Shown here one piece after another: positions 1 to 7,984 of a stretch of DNA of 53,937 nucleotides. Position 1 is the stretch's first letter, and every line of letters starts with the position of its first letter. Location: the NCBI GenBank assembly GCA_030606335.1, contig JAUWGP010000017.1:1-53937 (forward strand), in the 5' to 3' direction. This DNA is from Caldifarciminota bacterium. GTDB lineage: Bacteria > Hydrothermota > UBA3073. The position numbers were made by a program, and so were the translations under genes. The notes beneath the pieces are model-generated. The model was not told the DNA's origin and ran no database searches. It saw nothing but the letters and a program-made list of their open reading frames with translations.

Positions 1-101
1 AAGCATAAGTATTGCAAGGCTTCAGCCTTGCAATAAAGCAAAACTGAAGCCTTCCGGTAGCAGAGTTTGCCCTGCTTGTATCCTCCTATTGTCATATGAT
101 A
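1..101. repeat. Hairpin repeat downstream of the DUF3160 gene
   Basis: Positions 10-35 form a 10-bp perfect stem (TATTGCAAGG / CCTTGCAATA) around a 6-base loop. Related words (CTGAAGCCTT, TGCAAG) follow at 45-85. It lies just 3' of the leftward DUF3160 gene, so it could help end transcription, but there is no clear U-tract. It more closely resembles the other palindromic repeats scattered through the window. Confidence 0.45.
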
Positions 102-2519
102 CTATCTTAGAATAACTATTTTCTTCGTATTTTGTATTCCATCGGTTGTAAGTCTCAGAAAATAGATACCCTCAGGAAAACCTCCTTTTATGGTGGTGGA
201 ATATGAACCCTCATCCTGCCATCCTCTGAAAATCGTTTCAACTCTTCTGCCCGTTATATCATACAGTTCAAGACTTACAAAACACCTCTTAGGAAGATTG
301 TACATAATCTCAATGGGTAATTTCGTAGGATTAGTAACAACTATTTTAGAATGAGATTGAAAAAGAGTATCTTCTACCTCTGTTAGAAGCCCGGACCCTC
401 CCCAGAAGTGGTCAGGAGAAGGAACTGTACAATCCATTGAGGAATCCACAAAGCTCTGAACCCATATTGGAAGAGATGGTGCATCATCCTGAAGCATTGT
501 CTGCCATGCCTCATCTGTCAGTCTGTTACTTATAGGTTGTGTGAACTCAAAGTATGAAAAACTAGCACCTCTTGTGATGTATAATTCTTCCTCTATTGGA
601 ACTATTGTATAGATATAAAAAGGATAGCCAACACCCTCTTCAAGGCACTGCATTGTATTCAAATCCGTATGAACATCAGCTACAACAGGCATCTGGTCAT
701 CAGAATCAGGTGAGGGGAGATCTGATTCTTCGCCTGAATACTCATCCTCAAAATATACAAGATTCTGAAGTATGCCACCGATTGAGTTTATCAACTCATA
801 GTCCTCGATTGTGAGTGGGATATTCTCGAGCTCCATCTCGCTTAAAATCTTAAGACAAAGGAGAAGATTCTTCAGGGCTGTTAATCTTTCATTATGGTCA
901 TAAAAAAGCAGGTTAAGATTTGAGAGACCATCACTTATATATTCTGCAAGAGAGGCAAGCCGTGCATACAGATACGGATTTGGTTCTACATAGCCTGGCG
1001 TCTGTGGTGGAGATGGTGGAAAGCCTTCCTCTGTACTACTCTGCTTAGCATATAGTATCGTATCATGCCTGAGTTCTGCCCATGAGCCAAGAGATGCAAA
1101 TAGTTCCTTATCCTGCCATCCATCATTCTGCATAAAAAGAGGGTATCCTTCACACTTTGGGAAAAGAAGGGGCATAAGAGAATATAACCAGTTCCAATAA
1201 AGGTTTTCAGCCCAGGTAGCATCAGGAAGTGCTGCAAACATAACCTTAAGAGAATCCATCTTATCCTCATAACCTATAAAGTCAGTTTCGTGATATATCT
1301 CGTCAAGAATCCAGAAGGCACGTTCAGAACCTAATACAGACAACACATCCAACCCCTTCGGAAAGAGTCTACCTAAATCAGGGATATTGTCATATACAAG
1401 TTGATCGAGTATATAGGAGTCTGGTATGTATCTCTGCCCCATAAACCTGAATCCCTTTCCAACTGTCCATGTTGTGATCTCTGGACCGGGTAGGTCATCT
1501 GCTTCATCCATGAATTCATCAAGGAGAGACTCATCAGAAAAATAATCAGGTGATTGTAATGAGAAATCTTCACCGTAGACCTCCTCCATAATATCTATAT
1601 ACTGATAGATATTTATGTCATCCGTTCTCCCTACGAAAAAGACTGTAGGAACGTAAATCCTTTCCCATACAGATAGAGTAGTTTCTTCCCCAACTGTTGT
1701 ATTAATAATAGCATACACAAGAAGTATCGCCATGCGTGTGGATTTCCTTACATTATATGACGGAATTTCATAAGGGGGTTCTAACATAAAAGTTATCCTT
1801 CCATACCACATCATTGCCCTGAAGAACCTTTCAAGTTCCTCTGAGCTGGTATAATGACCTCTCGGAACATACTGAGAGTAGTCTTCTCTATATTCAAAGA
1901 TAGGCGAGAAGTTATATCCCCCGTGAGTATATATTAATGATAATTCCTCTGTTACAAGTGAATCTATAATTGGAGATGGTGTAAATTCTGTGTCGATCAG
2001 GGAATAACCCACACTCAAATAGGCCATATTAAGGAGTAATGCCTTCCTTACAAGTGTATCAGCAGCCTCATTGTAGTCAGTTTCAAGTCGATTGAGTAGA
2101 GCATCGGTGAGGTTAATCAGATCCTGGGTAAATCTTTCCTCTTCAGCAGTCTTCAGTATCTTGTCATAAAGAAGATGGTATGTATGCAACACACAATCTG
2201 TGGTTATGAATATCGGTATATTAAGTTCCCTCGCCTCATTGTATATATCATACATCTCCAGATAACTTGATGGTGCAACGCAGAAAGCATTCTGTAAAAG
2301 ATACGATTCATCATCTGCTGTAAAATCAAAATCGTTATAGTTAATCACATTTGAAAAATCAGCCTCTATCGAATACGGTGGGATACTTGGCTGGACATCT
2401 ACGAGGTAAGGATGGTATGTACCAAACTCGGTCTCTACATCCTCAGTGATATCTGCTATCATCTGTGAAGATGCCTGTACTGCAAATATCACCAGAAACA
2501 ACAACAACAAACTTTTCAT
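102..2519 (-). CDS. Secreted DUF3160 domain protein with C-terminal sorting tail
   Basis: About 805 aa. I chose the ATG at 2519, which follows a GGGGG-type Shine-Dalgarno by about five bases, over a GTG two codons upstream that would overlap it. The N-terminus is a signal peptide (MKSLLLLFLVIFAVQASSQ). The body matches the DUF3160 family of large secreted proteins of unknown function, with motifs such as TTDCVLHTYH near residue 105 and MGQRYIPDSY mid-protein. The last 80 residues form a Por/T9SS type A-like domain (SLELYDITGRRVETI, then GIYFLRL) ending in KKIVILR. Inference: exported and then surface-anchored or released by a type IX-like system. The role is unknown. The leader carries a palindrome shared with two other genes. 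Confidence 0.8.
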   Translation of the reverse strand: MKSLLLLFLVIFAVQASSQMIADITEDVETEFGTYHPYLVDVQPSIPPYSIEADFSNVINYNDFDFTADDESYLLQNAFCVAPSSYLEMYDIYNEARELNIPIFITTDCVLHTYHLLYDKILKTAEEERFTQDLINLTDALLNRLETDYNEAADTLVRKALLLNMAYLSVGYSLIDTEFTPSPIIDSLVTEELSLIYTHGGYNFSPIFEYREDYSQYVPRGHYTSSEELERFFRAMMWYGRITFMLEPPYEIPSYNVRKSTRMAILLVYAIINTTVGEETTLSVWERIYVPTVFFVGRTDDINIYQYIDIMEEVYGEDFSLQSPDYFSDESLLDEFMDEADDLPGPEITTWTVGKGFRFMGQRYIPDSYILDQLVYDNIPDLGRLFPKGLDVLSVLGSERAFWILDEIYHETDFIGYEDKMDSLKVMFAALPDATWAENLYWNWLYSLMPLLFPKCEGYPLFMQNDGWQDKELFASLGSWAELRHDTILYAKQSSTEEGFPPSPPQTPGYVEPNPYLYARLASLAEYISDGLSNLNLLFYDHNERLTALKNLLLCLKILSEMELENIPLTIEDYELINSIGGILQNLVYFEDEYSGEESDLPSPDSDDQMPVVADVHTDLNTMQCLEEGVGYPFYIYTIVPIEEELYITRGASFSYFEFTQPISNRLTDEAWQTMLQDDAPSLPIWVQSFVDSSMDCTVPSPDHFWGGSGLLTEVEDTLFQSHSKIVVTNPTKLPIEIMYNLPKRCFVSLELYDITGRRVETIFRGWQDEGSYSTTIKGGFPEGIYFLRLTTDGIQNTKKIVILR

Positions 2520-2524
2520 ATACA

Positions 2525-2607
2525 CCCCCTGGTATAATATTCATTATACCTGATTATTCAGATATTAACTACATAACACCTTTATTTTGCTAAGAATTAC
2601 TCAGATT
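2525..2607 (-). promoter_or_regulatory. Palindromic leader element, copy 1
   Basis: On the minus strand GGTATAATGAATATTATACC (2531-2550) is a perfect 8-bp inverted repeat with a GAAT loop, placed right before the ribosome binding site of the DUF3160 gene. The palindrome and about 55 further upstream bases are nearly repeated at 29811-29885, before an unrelated DinB gene, and the core partly at 24253-24272. It could be an operator, an RNA hairpin controlling translation, or the end of a dispersed repeat. Confidence 0.6.
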
Positions 2608-2859
2608 AATATATAAATATTGGCGATTATAAAACATCTGATACTAAGATGGAGTGCATCACCTTGGTGATGCATGCAGTAGCAAGCTACTGCACTCCAA
2701 ATATTCATTATATGTACTCTCAACCTATTAAAGAGCAAATTGTGTGTCAGGATTTCCCTGACTGAAATAATAACAAATTCTATAATATTTTAATGTCGGG
2801 TAGTGCAATTTTTGCAAAAAGCTTGCAATAATTGCATATTATTCCTTTATAATAACAAA
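2608..2859. repeat. Gene-free stretch with a cloverleaf-like palindrome
   Basis: Positions 2651-2698 can fold into a three-way junction. An outer stem GGAGTG/CACTCC encloses two hairpins, CATCACC-TT-GGTGATG and CAGTAGC-AA-GCTACTG. A relative of one arm (GCATTACCTTGGTAATGC) occurs near 40470, so this is probably a dispersed REP-like element. I see nothing gene-like in the remainder. Confidence 0.6.
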
Positions 2860-3894
2860 CTAATCTCCTTGTCTTATTATTTTCATATAGGTCTTATATA
2901 GTATCTTCGCAACTCTATCCCATAAAAAGTTTTTCCTTATATACTCTCTCAATTGATTATCCTTCTCAATTGATAACGACCTTTCGATAGCATTACTTAT
3001 AGATTTTGTGCTTTTGGGATTTATATATTCGACCATGTTTTTAAAGTATTCTGATGTTCCTCCCCTATTAGTTATAACAATCTTTGCACCAGCAAGAGCA
3101 GCCTCAAGTGCTGAAAGTCCCGGTGTCTCATAAAGAGAAGGAAGAACAAATGTATCACAGGCAGCATATGCAGAAGACAAAAGAGATGAATTATGAGGTA
3201 TAGATGGAATGATTATTATATTCGGGTTTTTACCTATTAATGATAGGCATCTTTTTGTGTATTTACCTTCATCTATTTCCCTGCCTATGAACACAGCCTT
3301 TCTATTAATATTTTTCAGTGCCTTTATAAGCTTTAGAGTATTTTTACGTGCTGAGCCAATCCATCCGGTGTAGAGTATAAAATTTTCTAAACTATATCTT
3401 GATTTAAATTCACCTGGGTCAGCAAAATAAAACATTTCATCTATCCCATTGGGTATTTTTCTGAATTTTTTACGCGGGACTCCAAAACCAAGTGATAGTA
3501 TATTAATCTCTTCTTCTGTATTAGGTAATATCAGGTCTACAGTTTCCATAATCCTCTTTAGAAATATATGGAGACTCGATACCTTGAATCTCTTTAGTAT
3601 TTCATTAGATAAGTTTATCATTCTTATTGTTGGAATATTATGTGTAGATGCAAATATCGGTGAAAGTACAATTTTTTTGGCATTCTTCTTCAATCTATTT
3701 ACAGTATCGAGTAATGAGACATCTGCCCTGAATATATGAACAAGGTCATAAGTCCTATCCAGGGTATACCAGACATCAAAGAGGTCGACCTCTACCCCAA
3801 GTTTCTCTAAGTACTTCCTGGTGTTCATCACCTGTGTATAAAGTCCTCCCTTATCAACCGCTACATCAGGTGTGGCTATAAATAAGATACGCAT
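2860..3894 (-). CDS. Glycosyltransferase, GT4 (group 1) family
   Basis: 344 aa, a normal length for GT4 enzymes, which transfer a sugar from a nucleotide-sugar to a growing glycan. The N-terminal Rossmann half starts MRILFIATPDVAVDKGGLYT. The C-terminal half has the typical donor-binding run ILYTGWIGSARKN, then PSLYETPGLSALEAALAG with the E-x7-E pattern, then TNRGGTSEYF. It lies in the same direction as a GT9 and a GT2 gene upstream and is probably part of a surface polysaccharide or lipid-glycan pathway. Acceptor and sugar cannot be deduced. Start is ATG at 3894; no clear Shine-Dalgarno is visible. Confidence 0.85.
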   Translation of the reverse strand: MRILFIATPDVAVDKGGLYTQVMNTRKYLEKLGVEVDLFDVWYTLDRTYDLVHIFRADVSLLDTVNRLKKNAKKIVLSPIFASTHNIPTIRMINLSNEILKRFKVSSLHIFLKRIMETVDLILPNTEEEINILSLGFGVPRKKFRKIPNGIDEMFYFADPGEFKSRYSLENFILYTGWIGSARKNTLKLIKALKNINRKAVFIGREIDEGKYTKRCLSLIGKNPNIIIIPSIPHNSSLLSSAYAACDTFVLPSLYETPGLSALEAALAGAKIVITNRGGTSEYFKNMVEYINPKSTKSISNAIERSLSIEKDNQLREYIRKNFLWDRVAKILYKTYMKIIRQGD

Positions 3895-4279
3895 TTTTTT
3901 ATTAAGTAATTGAGTTTATCGGGTTCATTGAGTTTATTGTGTTTGTTGAGTTTAAAAACTCGAGTCTTTGGGTCTTAGTGTAATTGAGTTATTGGGTCTT
4001 TGAGTCTCGACATTTTTTTATAATTAACTAATAAACTAATCAACTATTCAACTTTTATCATATTCAACATCAAACATTCAACATTTAACATCCAATATTT
4101 CACATTTAACATTTCTTCTATTGCGACTGGGAAGTCGCTCCTACAAATTTTCGTCCGTCAAACGACGGACTTCTACCACACTTATCATTTAACCTATTCA
4201 ACTAATTAACTATTCAACTAATTAACTATTCAACTAATTAACTATTCAACATTCAACATTTAACATTTCACATTTAACA
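3895..4279. repeat. Low-complexity repeat-rich spacer between glycosyltransferase genes
   Basis: No gene is visible in these 385 bases. From 3900 to 4010 there are degenerate runs of TTGAGTTTATTG and GGGTCTTTGAGTC words. From 4020 to 4110 there are ATTCAACATTTAACAT words. At 4127-4170 two small hairpins occur (GCGACT..AAGTCGC and GTCCGTC-AAAC-GACGGAC). At 4201-4248 a 16-bp unit, ACTAATTAACTATTCA, is repeated three times exactly. The same vocabulary returns at 38885-38945. Confidence 0.7.
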
Positions 4280-5281
4280 TTAAATAACCTTCACTACTTC
4301 ACGGTAGACATCGTCGACACTTATCCTTTCCATACATTCAAGTGACTTACATTTTATACCTACTCCAAGCCATGAACATGGGCTGCAGGGCAAATCACTC
4401 TTTACTATTACACTTTTATCCCCATAGGGTTTTCCTCTCTCCCATGAAGATGGACCAAATATCGTTATTGTAGGAACCGAAAGGGCTGATGCAAGATGCG
4501 AAAGTCCTGAATCATTTCCTATTAGAAGTTTACAGCTTCTTATCATTGCAGCAACATGGCTTAATTCATATCCAATAAATGTAAAGATATATCCACTTTC
4601 AGGTATAATACTTTTAATATATTCTCTCTCTTCTTCCGAACCAAAAACAACAATCTTCTGACCCTTTTTTGTTAACAGTTTAATTAACTCATCAAACTTA
4701 CTCCATCTCTTTTTAATATCACCTGCACAAGGATGTATGCCAACTATTTCTTTGGAAACTATTTCCCTTTCTGAACACCATCTATCTACAAACTCAATTG
4801 AATGCTCAGGGATAACCACAAACGGCTTTTCACCATCCCTTTCCACATCCATACTTTTGAATATTTTAAAATTTGCATCTATCTCATGCAGTCTGTATTC
4901 TGTAAATTTAACTGAATTTAGAAAACCCCTTCCATCAGTACTTTTACCAATTCTTTTCTTAGCGCCAGATAGAAATAATATAAGAGCAGAGCGAAAAGAT
5001 GGACCAACTGAATTCATAATACCTACATTAAAATTGAATCTCCTTAGTTTCTTCATCAATAATATTTTACCCAAAAGACCACTGTACCCTTTCTCCTTCA
5101 TTGATAAAATATATATCTCTTTCCAGCTTTTTAGAAGCTCGCATGGAATATTATTTTCGCATAATACAACTATCCTTGCTTCTGGATATGTCTTTCTAAG
5201 TGCAAGAAGTGAAGGGCTCAAGCATACTATATCCCCAATCCCACCCCATGCAATTACAAGGACTGATTTGATATTATCCAC
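4280..5281 (-). CDS. Glycosyltransferase family 9 (heptosyltransferase-like)
   Basis: 333 aa. GT9 enzymes such as WaaC/WaaF add ADP-heptose to the inner core of lipopolysaccharide. The N-terminus VLVIAWGGIGDIVCLSPSL is the GT9 GxGD region. The C-terminal half has GIHPCAGDIKKRW and the donor site GNDSGLSHLASALSVPTITIFGPS. The first 28 bases overlap the end of the upstream GT2 gene, suggesting co-transcription and coupling. Whether the substrate is heptose is not shown by the sequence. Confidence 0.85.
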   Translation of the reverse strand: MDNIKSVLVIAWGGIGDIVCLSPSLLALRKTYPEARIVVLCENNIPCELLKSWKEIYILSMKEKGYSGLLGKILLMKKLRRFNFNVGIMNSVGPSFRSALILFLSGAKKRIGKSTDGRGFLNSVKFTEYRLHEIDANFKIFKSMDVERDGEKPFVVIPEHSIEFVDRWCSEREIVSKEIVGIHPCAGDIKKRWSKFDELIKLLTKKGQKIVVFGSEEEREYIKSIIPESGYIFTFIGYELSHVAAMIRSCKLLIGNDSGLSHLASALSVPTITIFGPSSWERGKPYGDKSVIVKSDLPCSPCSWLGVGIKCKSLECMERISVDDVYREVVKVI

Positions 5282-6183
5282 TTTGTTCGATTGTAAAATA
5301 AAAGGTAATCATAAAATACAGCGGGTATATAATATCTGTTTAAAAATATTGTTATCCTTTTTACAATTCTGTAGATACTCGAGCGAAGAGAGAATCTAAC
5401 CATCAATTTTTGCAAAGAAAGGGTTATTGGTTCTCTAAGGAGATGGATAGGCTCCAGAAGATTAATTCTATAGCTTTTGCGGAAGATAGGAACTTTATGA
5501 ACAAGTAGAGGAAGCAGTTGTTTACCAAATTTTTCTGCATCAAGGAGTACCTTTTGAAGATTTATAGTATGGGAATGATAGGCTATTGCATTTTTCAGGT
5601 ATATAAACCTTTTACCAAGTATTGAGAGTTTATATCCAAATTCTATATCCTCGCCCTGGAAAAAATTAGGTATGGACTCATCGAAAAGACCAGCATCTAT
5701 GGCATCTTTTCTCCTAAGAGATACGTTTTGTGTAATAAAACAGGTGAAATCCCTTTTACCTTTGTGCACACCCCTTGTTGAAAGATAATGTAAAAGAGAC
5801 CTTTCATCTTTATTTTTTTCATATATAACATTACCTATATATACACCATCATCTCTTTTGTATGCATCAAGGTATGTGGTAAGAAGTTTAGCATCTGCTC
5901 TTACATCATCATCCAGAAACACGATAATATCACCCTTTGCTTCCCTTAAACCGTCATTTCTTGTTGCTGCTGTTCCTTTATTTTGTAAGTGTCTTATACA
6001 AGTTATATTAAGTCTTCCACTATATTCTGACAGCCACCTGTAAGTTCCATCATTAGAACCATCGTCAACTACTATAACTTCAAACCTATTTGAAGAAAGG
6101 GATTGTTTTTCTAAAGACCTTACTAATTCTCTAAGTACTGCGAGTCGGTTGTAAGTGGGTATAACTACACTGATGTAACTCAT
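5254..6183 (-). CDS. Glycosyltransferase family 2
   Basis: 309 aa. GT2 transferase with a GT-A fold: ISVVIPTYNRLAVLRELVRS at the N-terminus, VVDDGSNDGT near residue 40, the metal-binding DxD as FLDDDV near residue 93, and the acceptor-side acidic motif GEDIEFGYKL near residue 178. The C-terminal third is basic and hydrophobic, as in membrane-peripheral GT2 enzymes. It is first in a three-gene glycosyltransferase group read leftwards. Substrate unknown. Confidence 0.85.
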   Translation of the reverse strand: MSYISVVIPTYNRLAVLRELVRSLEKQSLSSNRFEVIVVDDGSNDGTYRWLSEYSGRLNITCIRHLQNKGTAATRNDGLREAKGDIIVFLDDDVRADAKLLTTYLDAYKRDDGVYIGNVIYEKNKDERSLLHYLSTRGVHKGKRDFTCFITQNVSLRRKDAIDAGLFDESIPNFFQGEDIEFGYKLSILGKRFIYLKNAIAYHSHTINLQKVLLDAEKFGKQLLPLLVHKVPIFRKSYRINLLEPIHLLREPITLSLQKLMVRFSLRSSIYRIVKRITIFLNRYYIPAVFYDYLLFYNRTKWIISNQSL

Positions 6184-6246
6184 ATTATCAACTAAAAAAT
6201 ATGTATTAACCGCAGATTGTATAAGGAGTTCGATTGTTAGCTGGAC

Positions 6247-7674
6247 TCACTTCCTGAATACGCCCACTTCAATTCCTCTAAATCTTGCAGGTGCAGTTCC
6301 ATGTCCAACCCTCATAGACTGTCCAGGCTCTCCTTTACCACAGTTCATAACACCATGCATCTTCCAGTAGTCTTTATTTGCAATCCCGTCGCATGAATTC
6401 CAGAACTCTGGTGTTATCCCTGTATAAGTCGCATCCTTTACTATCTCACCAAGCTTTCCATTTTTTATTTCATATGCAAGTTCTACTCCAAACTGAAAAT
6501 TTATACGCTTGTCATCGATACTCCACGACTTATTTGTCAACAAGTATAATCCGTCAGTTACACCATCTATCAGTTCCTCAAGAGTAAATCTACCTGGTTC
6601 AATATTGATATTTGTCATTCTAATTAAAGGTATCCTTGACCAGGAACTCGACCTCATAGTCCCTGTACTATTTCTTCCAATAAGCAAAGCAGTATCTCGA
6701 GAGGAGAGGTATTCATTAAATATACCATTCTTTATAATATAAACCCTCTGTGCAGGAACAGCCTCATCATCCCATCCAAAACTACCCAGACCACTTTTGA
6801 TTGTAGCGTCAGCAGTTATATTTATTATATCGCTTCCATATTTAAAACTTCCGAGTTTCTCTGTTGTCACAAAACTCGTTCCTGCATAACTTGCTTCTGT
6901 TCCAAACACACGGTCAAGTTCGGTTGGATGACCTATTGATTCATGAACCTGTAAAACCATCTGGTCATCAGATATGACAATATCCTTTTTTCCGGAAGGA
7001 CATGGTTTTGCACTTAGTAGTTTCTCAGCTTCTTCTCCAACTCTCGGAGCCTCATCAAGAAGGTTTAGTTCCTTTATAAACTCATATCCTGCTTGACTAA
7101 AGTCTCCATAGGACCTTCTTTGAACCTCACCATTCTTAACAGAAGTTGCAGATATCTCTGCTCCAGTATGTACTATATCCTGTTCGATTAGACTACCATC
7201 AGTAGAAACAAAGACCTTTCTCTCCTTTATGGTGCCCATTCTTATGGTTCGCACATTTATGCTTTTATATTTTGATAGAATCTCATCTAATTTAAGGAGA
7301 AGTTTAATCTTATCCTCCATAGGTACCTTAAAGGGATCTTCTATTAGTTCAGTTTTATATCTTCCTTGTTGAGGACTTAATGGTGAAAGTGATACATGAT
7401 TTCCTTTTGCAATAGCTGAAGCCTTTGTAATCTCAAGACTCTTAGCAATCACTTTGTCTATTTCAGCATTATCTATTCTGTTTGATGAATAGAATCCCCA
7501 TGCACCATTTTTTAACATTCTTACCCCAAATCCAATATCATTGCTTCTTGAATAAGATTCGAGATTTCCGTTCCTGACCAGAATACTTTCATGTTCCGTA
7601 TGTACAACCCTTGCATCTCCATAATCGATAGAAGTAGGAATTCGCTCCCTTATTTTTATTGCAAAATCTTTCAT
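6247..7674 (-). CDS. TldD/PmbA family metalloprotease, TldD-type
   Basis: About 475 aa from ATG 7674, which follows GGGGGTGTA; the open frame extends further upstream through repeat-like sequence and is not believed. TldD forms a heterodimeric zinc protease with TldE/PmbA and trims unfolded peptides or peptide-modified products. The TldD-specific HExxxH metal site is present (QVHESIGHPTEL, about residue 245), with the family C-terminal block NCGKGEPGQSMRVGHG. Only TldD subunits carry this motif. No TldE partner lies beside it, so the partner would have to be elsewhere or the protein acts alone. Confidence 0.88.
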   Translation of the reverse strand: MKDFAIKIRERIPTSIDYGDARVVHTEHESILVRNGNLESYSRSNDIGFGVRMLKNGAWGFYSSNRIDNAEIDKVIAKSLEITKASAIAKGNHVSLSPLSPQQGRYKTELIEDPFKVPMEDKIKLLLKLDEILSKYKSINVRTIRMGTIKERKVFVSTDGSLIEQDIVHTGAEISATSVKNGEVQRRSYGDFSQAGYEFIKELNLLDEAPRVGEEAEKLLSAKPCPSGKKDIVISDDQMVLQVHESIGHPTELDRVFGTEASYAGTSFVTTEKLGSFKYGSDIINITADATIKSGLGSFGWDDEAVPAQRVYIIKNGIFNEYLSSRDTALLIGRNSTGTMRSSSWSRIPLIRMTNINIEPGRFTLEELIDGVTDGLYLLTNKSWSIDDKRINFQFGVELAYEIKNGKLGEIVKDATYTGITPEFWNSCDGIANKDYWKMHGVMNCGKGEPGQSMRVGHGTAPARFRGIEVGVFRK

Positions 7675-7699
7675 TACACCCCCGTGTTGAAGACAATTG

Positions 7700-7760
7700 A
7701 CTAAAAAATAGTAAGCAGTATGCACTAAGCAGTAGGAAAAGACTTTAGACATCAGACTTA
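7700..7760. repeat. Dispersed AGTAAGCAGTATGCA repeat, copy 1
   Basis: The words AGTAAGCAGTATGCAYTAAGCAGTA and GACT(A/T)AAGAC occur here (7707-7745) and again at 14582-14665. Both copies lie in spacers upstream of leftward genes. No coding potential is seen; probably a dispersed intergenic repeat. Confidence 0.6.
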
Positions 7761-7872
7761 GATGTTTATCTATTATATACATAAAATAAATAAAAGTCAA
7801 GTAAAAAAATTGAACATGCATTAATAATAACAATGTTGATATAACATTTCTTTTAATATGATTATTTTTTTC

Positions 7873-7901
7873 TTGACTTTTTTCATTTTTTTGATTATTA
7901 T
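7873..7901 (+). promoter_or_regulatory. Sigma70-type promoter for the propeller gene
   Basis: TTGACT (7873-7878), a 17-base T-rich spacer, and TATTAT (7896-7901). It lies about 84 bases before the ATG at 7985, which has AAGGGG as ribosome binding site. The spacing and hexamers fit a vegetative promoter; the surrounding AT-richness makes a chance match possible. Confidence 0.5.
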
Positions 7902-7984
7902 TAATAAAAGATTTTTGCAGGAAGGAAATCCCTGTTTAATATGTTTAATTTATCATTTTCTAAAAACTTAAGGGGTTAACCATT

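Noticed and set aside
4201..4248. Possible CRISPR or replication iterons
   Set aside because: 16-bp units abut without spacers, are pure low-complexity AT-rich words shared with 38885-38945, and no replication gene is nearby.
6247..7833. A longer N-terminus for the TldD gene, with a hydrophobic leader
   Set aside because: The extra 53 codons cover a dispersed repeat and precede a good GGGGGTGTA-ATG start; the hydrophobicity comes from AT-rich DNA.
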